Below, in pieces: positions 24,165 through 36,177 of a stretch of 64,000 nucleotides of DNA. The position numbers and the translations under genes were made by a program. The stretch comes from Tetrahymena thermophila SB210 (lineage: Eukaryota > Ciliophora > Oligohymenophorea > Hymenostomatida > Tetrahymenidae): the NCBI RefSeq assembly GCF_000189635.1, contig NW_002476512.1, positions 992,001 to 1,056,000 of the forward strand. Direction: 5' to 3'. The notes under the pieces were generated by a model. The model saw only the letters and a program-made list of their open reading frames with translations. It was not told where the DNA came from and did not search any database. Position 1 is the stretch's first letter, and each line of letters starts with the position of its first letter.

Positions 24165-25932
24165 ATGGCTCAATCTTTAAAGCTTTAACCTTTAACCAGT
24201 CTTGGAACACCCAACAACGTTCTTTCTGACGACTACGTTCACGGTACCTTCGAAACCTACAAGTTCAAGGCCAGCACCACCAACGGAGGTAAGGTTGACT
24301 ACAAGGCTAAGGTTGCCACCGCTCAAAAGGATGGTAAGCTTGCTGTCAAGGTCAGTGATGAAGGTAAAATCTAATTCCCCTTCCTCGACAAGTACACCTT
24401 CTAATTCTGTTAGAGAAGATCTGGTGATGTCAAGCTCCACTTCGACTTGGGTAACTACACCATTTCCGGTAAATCATGGAACTTCTTCACTAACGTCAAG
24501 ACCGATACCACCTTATCCAAGTTCAATTTCAGATTAGGTACTAACTACTTTGGTAGCACTTGCGAATCTAACACCAGATTAGAATTAGTCCCTGGTGATG
24601 CTCCCGTCCTTACTCACAGAAACTACATCAAGAAGGGATCTATCTACTACGGTGGTGTCTTCTCCCTTAACCTCTAAGCTTTAGCTTTAAAGAGATACGA
24701 CGCTCTCTTTGGTTACGTCAATGATAAGTATGAAGCTAACCTCAAGCACGAATCTGACAACAAGGATACCAAGGATTTACAAGTAACTTTTATTTAAAAA
24801 CAGCTATCTCAAATAGCATAAATATTCAATGAAATTAAGTAGAAAAGACATGTTTTTTTTATCAGGTTTTTAAATAATTTTAAATATTGCTTAGACATTT
24901 CAAACTTTCAAATAAGATATGACAAGAGATACTCATAAATAAAAAAATATATTAAAAAATTATACACATAACCAATCTTCAATCTATTTTTTTTTGATAG
25001 CAAGCAATAGAATTAATTATACAGTAAATATCTATGTTTGTTTGTTAATCAAACAATAAAGAAAAAATAATTGAAATATCAGACAAACAGACAGACACAG
25101 TTAAGTAGGACTTTAAAAGCAAATTATGATAATCAAATCATTAAATTTATTTTAATAAATGAAATGTCAGTCGAAGCAGCATAAATATATGGTAAAATAA
25201 GAAGTCTATCCATAGGGGTATTTTTGACACTCATTTTTCAAAATTTTAAAACATTTTAAAATTTTGAAAAATGAGTGTCAAAAATACCCTATGGGATAGA
25301 CTTCTTATTTTACCATATATGCATAAACAGAGCTAAACAAATTTAATAAATATTAAAAGCTTAGGATTAGAAAATTTTTTAAAAAGAAAAGCTAGTAAAA
25401 TAAATTAATAAATAAATAAACAAAAAACAGATTTTAAAATTCAAAAAATCTTAAATGACACAATAATCCTATTCACATCAATTCCAATAAAAAAAATCAC
25501 GTCACTTTTATCTCCTTAAATTTTTAAAATCTCTTAATAATTAATTATTCTTTTCGAAGTTTAATTTCATAAAAGTCATTCAGCTCTCATTGTATAAATA
25601 AATTTAATTTAATAATATAGGTTGGTACTCTTACTGCTACTGTTTCTTACTTCCACGATGCTAACACCAAGCTTGCTCTTGAAGTCTAAAACAAGGGTCA
25701 CAAGTTATAACCTACCTTCACCGTTGGTGCTCAACGTAAGGTTAACAGCGACTTGACTGTTAAGGGTAAGGTCAACAACAAATTAGATTTATCTTTGGCC
25801 TCTAAGTACGCTCTTAACAGACAATTCACCCTCACTGCTGGTCTCCAATTAGCCTTAAACGAAAAGAACATTGTTGATTTCAGCAAGTTCCCTCCCGTCC
25901 CCTTCGGTTTACAATTAGAAACCAACTTTTGA
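24165..25932 (+). CDS. Mitochondrial porin (VDAC)
   Basis: Outer mitochondrial membrane beta-barrel channel for ATP/ADP and other metabolites. ATG at 24165 (MAQSLKLQPLTSLGTPNNVL). Exon 1 is 24165-24782, then an 838-bp intron (24783-25620, GTAACT..ATATAG) and exon 2 (25621-25932), ending LQLETNF-TGA; 309 residues against the usual ~280-300. It shows porin-type alternating beta strands throughout (KLHFDLGNYTISGKSWNFFT, GTLTATVSYFHDANTKLALEV, FTLTAGLQLALNEKN). Codon use is strikingly GC-richer than the surroundings, with AAG, GTC, ACC and GGT favoured, as expected for a highly expressed gene. The intron is unusually long and holds a large palindrome. The family call rests on strand pattern and composition. 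Confidence 0.85.
25185..25320. repeat. Near-perfect palindrome, 67-bp arms, 2-bp loop, in the VDAC intron
   Basis: Left arm 25185-25251 (starts ATATATGGTAAAATAAGAAG) pairs with right arm 25254-25320 (ends CTTCTTATTTTACCATATAT). The only differences are in TATCCATAGGGGTA against TATCCCATAGGGTA. GCATAAA occurs at 25179-25185 and again at 25321-25327, so it looks like a 7-bp target-site duplication around a foldback MITE-like element. The transcript would form a ~67-bp hairpin. Confidence 0.85.
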
Positions 25933-28101
25933 TTTATATTAAGAGCTAATCTAATTAGTTGTAAGCAAGCAAGCAATCAAGCAATACATATATAATATAT
26001 AATTCATTCTCACTTTAAGTGTTAATTTATATGTTATATAAAGAGCTATCATTATTTTTATTACTTTAATTAAAATTAAAAATACATTTTGCTTCATTTA
26101 TTTTACTCCTTCTTGATTAGTGATTGATTGATTGACTGATTATTAATTAGTTATAAATCAATCTAAAACACCAAACAATTTCGTTTCTTTAAAACCAATT
26201 TTATTACATTTATACTTTATGTTTCTGCATTGTAAAAAATAATAAAAAAGTAGTTGGTAAGATATGATAATGATATTACTTAACAAAATAAACTCAAAAA
26301 AATTAGTAAATTACAAAAAAAATAAAAAATTTTTATAAACTAAAATTAAAATAAAATGTAAATATTAAAATTTAGAATTGCAAACTACCTTCAGTTCTCT
26401 TGAATAAGAAAGATAATTTGTAATTAAGATTAAAATTTTGTTCCAATAATTATTTTCATTCTCTTCTTATTTTAGAATGAAATTTTTCTAAAATATTTTT
26501 TTTAATTTATTGTTATTGAAATTTATAGTCAGTCACCATAATTTATTTTTCAATATTTCAAAAAAATTTAATATTTGTAATAAAAAAGAAATTTTTATTG
26601 ACCACTCTAAATAAAGAGAATTCTTTGATAAGACAATTTTTAAGCAAAATAATAATTTTTTATTTTAATTCAAGATAATAGATGATATATTTTAATGATA
26701 ATAAATTGGATTTTTAATACCTTTAATCTAATATAAAATAATTATGTTTAATAAATTTATTACAATAAGGAAATTTAATCTTAAAAATGATTTAGTTTAT
26801 TAAATCAATCATTTTTTTAAAATAACAAAATACAAAAATTTTTAGTAAAATTTAAATTAATTAGGAAAAAATATCGTAATTTATTTTAAGTATTATTAAA
26901 AATATAATTCAATTCTCTTTTTTGGAATATTCCAATCAAAAATTGAAAGAGAGCTAATTCATTTTAACAAAAAAATAAAATAAATACCTTTTATTTAAAT
27001 TCAGATTTAAAAAAAAAATTAAAAATGATTAATTCTTGTTTATGGGATAAATTTATTTATAAAAGATCCATTCTTTTTCTATCAAATATTTAAGTAATCT
27101 ATAAAATATCAGGATTATTAATTCCATTCATATATATTTAATTACTTGACCTTTTGAGAATTGTGATTTAAAGATAATTATTTCTTCATTTACTTTAACA
27201 ATCAATAGAATATCTTAATTATTAATGTCATAAATATATATTTAATATATTGGCCTGTTAAGGTTTGTTATTTAAATAAGTAATAATAATTCTCTCGAGC
27301 AAAAAAATATTTTGTTAAGATAAATATTGCCTTCTAGATACTTCAAAGCAGCTCTTTTATTCAATATCCTAATTAAATCTATTAATCTAACTTAAATATT
27401 AAATTTTTAAATTTAGTTTAATAAAGGTATAGTTATAAATCAATTTTCAAATTTTTGAAGATTTAAGATCCTTGTAAATATAAAAAGCTATTTCTTGATT
27501 TTTAAGGATAAGCAATAATATTGATTTTAAATTAAAATTTCAAAATAAGAACTAAACTTTGACTTTGGGTAATCCTAAATTACTATTTAATTCTAAGCTT
27601 ATAATTAAAATTCAGAAAAATAATCTAAATGCAAAGCAACCATACTATCTTCAAGTAAATTTTGTAAAGATACTTTAGCATTAATTTATTGTATTTTTAA
27701 TTTAACTAAAAGAAATAAGAATTAAAATAAATTTTTTTAAAGAGAATAAAATCTATTAATATGTTAGTATTTATTTATTTGATCTATAATTTTATAATGG
27801 CTAGTTATCCAAATTTTAAAGCTTGTTTCGAAATTTTAGTAAAATAAAATTTCATTTTTATTGCAAGAAAAATAAAATCACACAATTAATTTACTATTGT
27901 TTGTTAGCTAAATAAGCAAATAAACATATTTTGTCTAACAAAGCATTTAAGTTTATAAAGACTTTAAAATTTTCTTAAAACTAATTAATTTATAAAAAAA
28001 AGACTTAAAGAAAATTTGAAGAATCCCAAAAAAAGACTTAGGAAAAATTTTAGATTAAAAAATATTGATTGAAGTCTTAGGAAATTTAATAAATAGTAGA
28101 G
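25933..28101. other. Long AT-rich intergenic region
   Basis: Contains the VDAC 3' end and a GATTGATTGATTGACTGATT simple repeat near 26120. The only possible coding signal is the minus-strand open frame at 27440-27875, listed separately. Confidence 0.5.
27440..27875 (-). CDS. Possible minus-strand coding exon, unrecognised
   Basis: Open for ~140 codons between two TGAs, without an early ATG. The translation (…VSLQNLLEDSMVALHLDYFSEFQ…, …QYYCLSLKIKKQLFIFTRIL…) has protein-like hydrophobic/charged alternation, so it may be an internal or terminal exon. A chance open frame of this length is not rare in TGA-only code, and no homology is apparent. Confidence 0.25.
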
Positions 28102-29881
28102 ATGGATACTTAGCAATCAACAGTAATAGTTTCATATTATTAAACTAGTAGCTTCATTGAAATATAAAAGCTACATTGAAACCTTACAGCTGATAACGCT
28201 TTTATTAAAATAAATTTAGAGCAATAGAAGAAAGAAATTGGTTATTGATGACGATGAGGACGATGAACCCCAAACTATTGCACCAAAATAGCCTGAAAAA
28301 AGTATTAAAATTTATATTTCAAAATTGTTCAGAATTAAGAAATAAATTGCATTTATATGAAATAGAGGAGTAGCCTAAGGAATCAGCTGAAGTAAGTGCT
28401 CCCTAACCTAATAAAAATTTGAAATAGGAGAATGGGAATGGCAAAAGTGTCTAGAATAACTAGCAAGCCAAGAACAATTCCGATTTAAACAAAAAAGTTC
28501 AAGAAAAGGTGCAAAGAAAAGACTAAGAAAAAATCTAAAACTCTTCTTAAAAGATGGAAATTGAATCTGATGGACATGCTTCTGACAGAGACCTTTTCAT
28601 TGCTGATGATTCTAATTCCTAAGGTAAAGCAGGCAGAAAATGAATTTGAAAAAAAATTGCCAAGTTTTTCTTTTTATTTAGATATTGCTTGCTATCTATT
28701 TTTTTGTTAGCAAAAAATATATGAAATAAAATTAATTACTGTTTAGTAAATAAATTCATTATCATATTGATTGCAAAGTATATAGATATTAATTAATTAA
28801 TTAATACACAATTAGTAGCGCCAAATTAATTAATGACTAATAATCAATTCTTTGCAAATTCAATGAATTATTTTATAGAATGTTTTTTAAATAAAAATGT
28901 TTTGAAAAATCAACAAATTAATTAAAAAGGAAATTCATTTTACAATTTATTTATTTTTAGCATTTCAATTTATTAATTTTAAATTTTAATTTAAATTAAA
29001 TTAAAGATATTCAAGAAATCAGAAACAAGTATGGATGGAAGCCTAAATAAGCTCCTTAATCTGCCCCTAAGCAATCAAAGCCTTCTTCATCTTCTTCATC
29101 AGGTTAGAAGAGTACTTCATCGTAAATAAATATTCATTAGCAGAGAAAGATCAAAAATTTAATTTTTGAATTAATTAAATAAAATAAATTCATTTTTATT
29201 ATTTATCAAAAAAATTATGAAATTAATTCTAAATGAACAACAATATTCTAATATTTCATTATAAAATATTCATAAAATTAAATTGTTTAATAAAAAGCTC
29301 CCGTAATAGAGAAGAACCTGTCAGAAAGGGTAAGGATACAATTGTGTATGAAATATTAAAGAGATGGTGGTATGCATTACCTGACTGGCCTCCAGCTAAT
29401 TACAATTACTCTTCTGCTCTTGAATAGAATAAGCTACGTGTAATAAATAAGTAGAAATTCAGAATAGAACCAGATTTGGATGAAAGAGGTAATATATATA
29501 TATATATATCTATAATTCATCATATTTTAATAATAAAAAAAATAATACTCAAGGTTTTTTGAAAGTGTACGAAATTTTAGGATTCTAAGGAATGTACAAA
29601 GATGCTAATGTAATTAATATATTACTAAATGTTAAATAAGAGTATTAAGTTTTATTTATTTTATTAAAATTTAGAATAAATTATACGACTTGAGACCTTA
29701 AGAAGGAAAGCCTAGCTACAACAACTTGTCAAGAAAAAATGAGTCAGAATTGTTAAGCTTGCTTAAGACCTGCTATCAAAATCAAATTGAATAGCTAGAA
29801 ATGTCTTAGGTTGTAGATCAAAATTTATTGGATATATTGAAAAAACAACTTGAAAAAATAAAGCAAAGAGTAAGAGATTGA
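28102..29881 (+). CDS. Acidic conserved protist protein, unknown function
   Basis: ATG at 28102 (MDTQQST). A 66-nt intron (about 28123-28188) restores the frame into LITLLLKQIQSNRRKKLVIDDDEDDEP. Further exons follow: a Lys/Gln/Asn-rich charged middle (KMEIESDGHASDRDLFIADDSN, about 28370-28620), a Ser-rich stretch (SKPSSSSSSSGQKS, about 29040-29120), and a conserved-looking C-terminal domain (about 29300-29881): KRWWYALPDWPPANYNYSS, RGFLKVYEILGFQGMYKD, LRPQEGKPSYNNLSRKN. A coiled coil ends at TGA 29879. The acidic, disordered N-terminus with basic patches is typical of nuclear proteins, and the Trp-rich WWYALPDWPP block looks like a family signature. I cannot name the family, and function is unknown. 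Confidence 0.75.
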
Positions 29882-30487
29882 TTGAATACTACTTTCATAA
29901 AATATAAAAAAAGCTAAAATCTATAAATAAACGCTAAAATAAACACAAAAAAATGAATAGAGTCAGAGAGAGAGAAAGAGACAGAGATTTTAACTTTTAT
30001 CTGTATTTGATTACAAATAAATTTCTAAAAAGTGAAAATATTGAATTTTATAGGTGGTGTATGAACAAAAATTAAAATTAATAGTTATATTTATTGTACT
30101 AAAAATTCACTTTATATGTAATATTTATAATATGTCTGACCGATTATTACAAATCTTATTTTTATCAATTTGCCCTCTTACATTTATTTCGTTGAATCAA
30201 ACTAATTATTTTTAAAAAACGCTCTTTTTATCAGTTGAAATTATTTTGCTTATATAAAGTTATACAAAATAAAAAATGTAGTAAAAATAGAAATTTATTT
30301 ATTTATTTATTTTTTATTCTCTCTACTTGCTCTTTTTTTTGATTCTACATTGCAATAAATTTTTTTATATCTTTTATTTTAATGCAGTATGGTAGAAGGA
30401 AATAATTTGTGAAATTTGTACTTAGTTCAAAATAATGGCAAAAGGTAAAAACATACTTATTCGTAATTCTTTTATTTCATCAGCTTG

Positions 30488-31106
30488 ATGCTTGTAGAGA
30501 AAATAAAACTGCTTCGAAAGATTCCATCGTATTTTTGAAAACAAGATTTTGACCTGTTTGAATTTTAATGGTATGACCAAAAGAGTGACGAATTTTATTT
30601 TAATGACTTATTAATTACATTTGGGATGATTGATTCTAAATTTATGGGAGTTTTAAGGAAATTGAGTTCAGAATAATGTATTAACTTATTTACCTTGGAA
30701 GATTTTAATATGATTTTAAATTTACTGGCAAATATCAAACTAAAATAATTATTTTTTGAATTAGAACTGTTTGATTTAATAAATTAGATATTGTAAAATA
30801 TTACTGTAAAGGAATACTGTGTTTTAAATCATTAAAAGATTGGTACATATATTTATATGATTATATTTCCTTTGATTCCAAATCCAAACTTAAGGTCAGT
30901 CACCAAAGTAACAAAATTGTTTAATAATATTTGAATACCAGCAAAATTCTACATATGCAATAGCTGTATTGAATTTTTAGGACCTATCCTTATAATATGT
31001 AGCTTGTTCACTATTAAATGTGATTTAAAAATAATATGAATAAAATTATAGGCCTAGTACATTTAGTAAAATAGTCATACTGGAATGGATATCTTAAAAT
31101 ATATGA
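30488..31106 (+). pseudogene. Small helical-repeat-like gene with an in-frame TGA (codon 17)
   Basis: ATG at 30488 (MLVEKIKLLRKIPSYF), then TGA at 30536, then the same frame continues open (KQDFDLFEFQWYDQKSDEFYF…) to 30907. A 73-nt intron (30908-30980, GTAACA..TTTTTAG) joins in phase to DLSLQYVACSLLNVIQKQYEQ and a TGA at 31104. Both exons are whole codons (140 and 42). The Leu/Ile-rich amphipathic helices resemble ARM/HEAT-type repeats. The TGA sits where TGG (Trp) would be one base away, so either a recent nonsense mutation, a selenocysteine/readthrough codon, or a gene starting later. Not recognised. Confidence 0.45.
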
Positions 31107-31522
31107 TGCATTAATTATCTAATACGTTTCTAAATAATTTACAAAAGAAGTTTATAGTGTATTATTTCATATGAAAAATAAATAGCTTTATGTATAGATA
31201 ATAAAAATGAATGAAAAGAAACAAAATATTAATATTTACTCATTAAGATTCTAGTTAAAAAATGAATGTTAAAAGTTTATATTTGTAAATGTATCCGCAA
31301 TTTGCTTCTTAACAATTTTATTCAATCAAATAGCTAGTTTGTTAGTATCTAAGAATAGAAGTTTATTTTTTGATAGATTACGCTGCCCTATTAATTATTT
31401 AAAAGATAAATTCTTTGGGTTATTTACAATAAATTAACAATAATTAATTATTAATCAAAAAAATTTTAAATAAAAAACCTTTAATTAAAATCTCTTAAAA
31501 TAAATAAATAAACAATATATAA
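31107..31522. other. Spacer upstream of pyruvate kinase
   Basis: A long frame is open on the plus strand here (…ECQKFIFVNVSAICFLTILF…) but has no clear start and runs into the pyruvate kinase 5' end. I treat it as noncoding or a remnant. Confidence 0.35.
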
Positions 31523-34100
31523 ATGGACTCAAGCTACTCTGAATTCACTCTTGATGGTATTCTCTCCCACACTGACTACTCCAAGAGAAAGACCAAAATT
31601 GTCTGCACTATTGGGTAACCAGCAAATCAATTTTATATTATTCATATATCTTTTGACATCCTTTCATGATTGTGTTTGCTAACAATTTGTTTTAATAATA
31701 TAGACCCTCTTGTTGGGATCACGATAATCTCGTTTAATTGCTTGAAAATGGTATGAATGTTGCTCGTTTGAACTTCTCCCATGGTGATCACGCTGTAAGC
31801 TTCTAAAATATATTATTATTTTGCAAAAAAGCACAATTTCAAGCTTATTAAATGACATTTTTGCTTACTATCTCCCATATTTTAATCATAATAGGGTCAT
31901 GGAGAAACTGTTAGAAGACTTAAGGAAGCCTTCAAAGCCAGAAAGAACATTCAATGTGCTCTTATGCTTGATACTAAAGTACGTCATATTTTATACTTCA
32001 CAGCCCTTTAATAGCCCTAAAATTAATATTTTCAAAAGATTTCAATCAATTTTTTTCTAAATTATACTATTTATAATCTAAAAGGGACCAGAAATCAGAA
32101 CTGGTTTGGTAAAAGACTAAACTAAGAAGCTCATCAACCTCGTTGCTGGATAAGAATTAGAAATAAGTAAAGCTTAGTATTAAGTATTAATGAAATAAAT
32201 ATCATTTTTCTTTTTTAATTGTAATTTTCTAGCTACTGACTATAGCGTTTTAGGAGATGAGAAAGTTCTTGCTTGCTCTTACAAAAGTTTACCCAAGAGT
32301 GTCAAAGTTGGTGGTTAAGTCTTGATAGCCGATGGTACTTTGGTTTGCATAGTTAAGGAAATCAAATAGGTAAAATATTAATTAGTCTTATTTAAAAAAA
32401 CGTTTTTTATTTGCGAAACAAACAACAACAATAATAAAAATAAATAAGCATAAAGAAACTGATAGAACTTTTTAATGAAAATAAATAAAGAGTTTGTTTT
32501 TTATCTATAATCAGAGATAGTTAATTAATTTAAAATAAAAGCCAAATCAATAAAAATACAATTTATTTATTGTTGGTTATTAAATTTTGATTCTGATCAC
32601 AAAAAAATTAATTATAAAAATATTTACAAAGCAAGATATTAAACTTAATTTATTGAGAATAATCAATCCCACTTAATAATTATTAATGCTTTAATGAATG
32701 AATGCAATTAATTTCTTCTTTTTAACAATACAATAGGACAGTATCATCGTAAATGTTTAAAATACCTGCAGTATTGGTGAAAAGAAGAATATGAATTTAC
32801 CAGGTGCTATTGTTGATCTCCCTACAGTCACTGAAAAAGACGAAGATGATATTGTTAACTTCGGTCTTAAGCATGGTATTGATTGTATTGCCTTGTCCTT
32901 CGCCAGAAAAGCTGAAGATATTGAATACGTTAGAGATATCTTGGGACCTCAAGGTGAACACATTAAGATCATTGCAAAGATTGAAAACCAAGAAGGTCTT
33001 CATAATTATGAATAAATTTTAGATGCTGCCGATGGTATCATGGTTGCTCGTGGTGATTTAGGTATGGAAATCCCTCCTTAGAAGGTCTTCGTAGCTCAAA
33101 AATGGATGATCCGCAAAGCCCTTGAAGTAATTTTAATACTACCTATCTATTTACTAATTTATTTTCTAATAAACAGAAAGGTAAACCCATTATTACTGCT
33201 ACCTAAATGATGGAAAGTATGATTAAAAATCCCAGACCTACTAGAGCTGAAGCCAGTGATGTTGCTAATGCAGTTTTGGATGGTACTGATGCAGTTATGC
33301 TTTCAGGTGAAACCGCTAACGGATCTTTCCCTATTCAAGCTGTCTAAACCATGGCTTACATTTGCTCAGAGGCCGAACTTTGCTATGACAACAGACAAAC
33401 TTTCTGGTAAAGAACAAACAACAAGGTATTTATTTTTATTTTATAGAATTAAAAATAAAATTTAGATAAGATTAACATACAAAAAGGATTTTTATCAAAA
33501 TAAAGAAAGATACAATTTGCAAATTTATTTTAGTTAGATATTATTAAACAAACTTGAATTATTTGTTTAGCATAAATAACATAAACATTATTTACAAAGC
33601 TAACACAAAATATTTATGATATATAAAGATTCTTAAAATTAATATTTTTATGTTAAATTAATATTAAAAATAGAAAAAAGTTTCTGCTGTTGAATCTATG
33701 GCTATCTCTGCTGTCTAAATGAGTTTTGAAATTGAAAGTCCTGTTATCATCGTATTTACTACTAATGGTGATATGGCTAGATATGTCTCCAAGTACAGAC
33801 CAAGTGCTTAAATTTTCGTTGTATCAACTGAAAACGGTACAATTAAAGGCCTTTGCACTACTTTTGGTGTCAGATGCTTAAGAGTCCCTTCATTCTAAGG
33901 TGAAAATTACTATTTTAACTGTAAAATAAATATTAACTATATTCATATTAATAGGTATTAATAAGCTCATTGATTATGCTGTTGATGCTGCTAAAGAGTA
34001 AGGATTTATCAAGTCAGGATAAAATGCAATTGTAATCCTTGGCTCAAACGAAGAAGAACCTGATCAAGGTGACATCCTTAAAATCAAGGAAGTTAAATGA
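31523..34100 (+). CDS. Pyruvate kinase
   Basis: Converts phosphoenolpyruvate and ADP to pyruvate and ATP in the cytosol, the last step of glycolysis. ATG at 31523 ([20 protein letters not shown]), TGA at 34098, roughly 500 residues in nine exons. Introns begin at 31615, 31795, 31979, about 32167, 32370, 33129, about 33425 and about 33900, mostly GTA..TAG. Motifs: [50 protein letters not shown] (catalytic Lys signature), [54 protein letters not shown] and the C-terminal [29 protein letters not shown] region. All catalytic landmarks are present. The first intron interrupts the conserved IGPSCWD motif. Confidence 0.96.
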
Positions 34101-34577
34101 TCTAAAAAAAATATAATACCAATTTATAATATTTTACTTTAATTTATTTGAAAATTATGTAATCACTCTTCATAGTATTGTAAAGTGTTAAGCTTGTTAA
34201 GCAATAAAATCTTTAAAACTAATAAATTATCATCATTCAAATAACATAATTAAATAAATCATAGTTTAATAAATAGTTTTTGCAAATTTTTTTTAAAAGA
34301 ATTTTCAAAAATAGTTTGCCAAGATCAAAGATTTTTTTTGCACATTCCTAAAACATTTTATCATTAAAAAAATATTGTCATTGAAAAATTTATTTAAAAA
34401 ATTTTGAATTTATTTTATGTAAAATTTGTGCTTTGATTTATTTTTAATTAAAGTAAAAAAATATTTTTTAATAAAAAAAATAAATTTGAAAAATAAAATT
34501 AGCAATCAATTTTATAAAATTATTTTTCTTGAAAAAGTAACCAATTTTAATTAATTTTTTGTATGAAGCAAACTAAT

Positions 34578-34608
<31 letters not shown>

Positions 34609-34816
34609 TTAGCTGTATTTTTAAAATTTAGGTTTCAAAACGCTTATAAAATTAATTTTATTTCCTGTTGAAATTTTGTATAATAAACATTTTAATTCTT
34701 AATTTAAAGGCTTTTGATTTATATTTGTAATTTAATATTAAATTTTAAAAATATTAATTGATAATTTGATTATTTTATGCTATTCTTATCCCTTTTAAAT
34801 TGTTAAAATATTAGAA
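34101..34816. other. Intergenic region with (CTAA)n microsatellite
   Basis: AT-rich 3' flank of pyruvate kinase. A perfect TAAC tetranucleotide run lies at about 34574-34607. No gene seen. Confidence 0.6.
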
Positions 34817-35141
34817 ATGGAATCCTAATCTATCTTGCTAAGAGTTGTTAGTTGCTTTTTAATGCTTTTTTAAATTTTAGATTGCTTCGATTACCTTTTA
34901 TAATGCTATTATATTTAAATAAATTATGAATAAGGAAGGTATTTAGTTAGATTGCTAATAACTAAAATTTTTCACTAAAAAGAGCTTTATAATGAAAAAT
35001 AAATAACAAGAACTGTTTAATGCTATTGAAGTTGCAGATAGACTAATACTTATTCAACAATGCAGACATGTAAATAATACTAATATGTTAAAAGTGCTAC
35101 TTTTGTTTGTTTGTTTTCTTGCGATTGGTTATTTAATTTGA
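34817..35141 (+). CDS. Possible small membrane protein, two exons
   Basis: ATG at 34817 (MESQSILLRVVSCFLMLFQIL). A ~46-nt intron starting GTATTTAG at about 34940 and ending AAAAAGAG joins in phase to SFIMKNKQQELFNAIEVADRL, ending with a hydrophobic KVLLLFVCFLAIGYLI and TGA at 35139. About 90 residues, with N- and C-terminal hydrophobic segments. The second exon looks clearly protein-like, but the splice call is mine. Convergent with ATP synthase gamma, about 135 bp away. Confidence 0.4.
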
Positions 35142-35277
35142 GTACGATAACATCAATCAATATCAACAATATGGAAGATTTACTTTACCTATTAATTTAC
35201 TTGTTGCAATTGTTTGCTATAACAATAATAATAAGTATGTATTTCTAATATTAAAAAGAGTCGCTAAAAAAAAGTGA

Positions 35278-36177
35278 TCAAACAATGGAGGCACCAGAAA
35301 TAATTTCAATAAGTTCCATAGTAATTTTAGCTTAACGAGCCTTGTTGTAATCGAGAGTGAGCTTAGAAAGGATTTCACCAGCATTCTTGGAAGCGTTTTC
35401 CATTGCATTCATACGAGAAGCTTATTCAGAAGCAGAAGAGTTGAGGAGAGCATTGTAAACAGAAGAAGCCATGTACAATTCAAAGAAGTAATTCTTGGAA
35501 TATTCTAATTCAGGTTCAACAGCTTCGTGACGAGTAACGTACTTGAATAAATTTAAGAATTGGGCTCTGGGAAGCAATTCTTAGTGCTTGACAACGTAGG
35601 AAATGGCATTCTTGAAATGATTGTATATTAAAGTAACTTGATCATAACCAGCTCCTTAAGTAGAAACTTAGTGTGCAATAGCTGCAGCAGTAGGGAAATT
35701 AACATTTTAGATATTAACAATAGAACTCTTAAGCAAATCGGGGAAAGGTCTAGATAAACCACTAGAACCCTTTTCACCAACTGGTAAGAGACCGAAAGCA
35801 GATCTATTATTGAGGGCTAATCTCTTAACTTCTCTGACAATACTGGAATTGACAGAACCACACAAACCCTTATCGGAAGTGATGGGAACGAGGAGGGTAG
35901 ATTTGGGTGCGGTGGTAGATTTCTTCTTTTGGACGTAAGATTCGTTTTCCAACATCTTTTGTACGCTGCCAACGGCGAAGTTTCTACCATTTTCTAATCT
36001 GCTGGTTTCAGCTTTCATTTTTGATGCAGCAACCATCTTCATGGCCTTGGTGATCTTCTTAATTGAACCAATGGCTTTCATTCTAATCTTTAATTGCTTT
36101 AAGTTAGCACCGAAGTTCATCTAAGGTACCATAACCAAAGAGGTATTAATGAAACCCTTTGAAGCTAATCCGAACAT
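35278..36177 (-). CDS. Mitochondrial ATP synthase F1 gamma subunit
   Basis: Central rotor shaft of F1Fo ATP synthase, coupling proton flow to catalysis in the alpha/beta hexamer in the mitochondrial matrix. ATG at 36177 gives a short presequence (MFGLASKGFINTSLVMVPQ) before the mature start. A later ATG at 36120 begins the conserved LKQLKIRMKAIGSIKKITKAMKMVAASKM helix (given here only in part as the diagnostic IKKITKAMKMVAASK). Also LLVPITSDKGLCGSVNSSIV and C-terminal LTLDYNKARQAKITMELIEI. A single 900-bp exon, 299 residues including the leader. Codon use is GC-enriched, as in other highly expressed genes here. Confidence 0.95.

Noticed and set aside
24192..24537. Overlapping open frames on both strands across the first porin exon
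   Set aside because: They are by-products of the GC-richer codon use of the real VDAC frame and encode no recognisable protein.
31091..31544. Long plus-strand open frame before pyruvate kinase
   Set aside because: No start codon in context, it overlaps the pyruvate kinase start in another frame, and 150-codon chance frames are plausible when only TGA stops.
34574..34607. (TAAC)n run as a telomere-like repeat
   Set aside because: The unit is a simple tetranucleotide, not the ciliate telomere repeat (CCCCAA)n.
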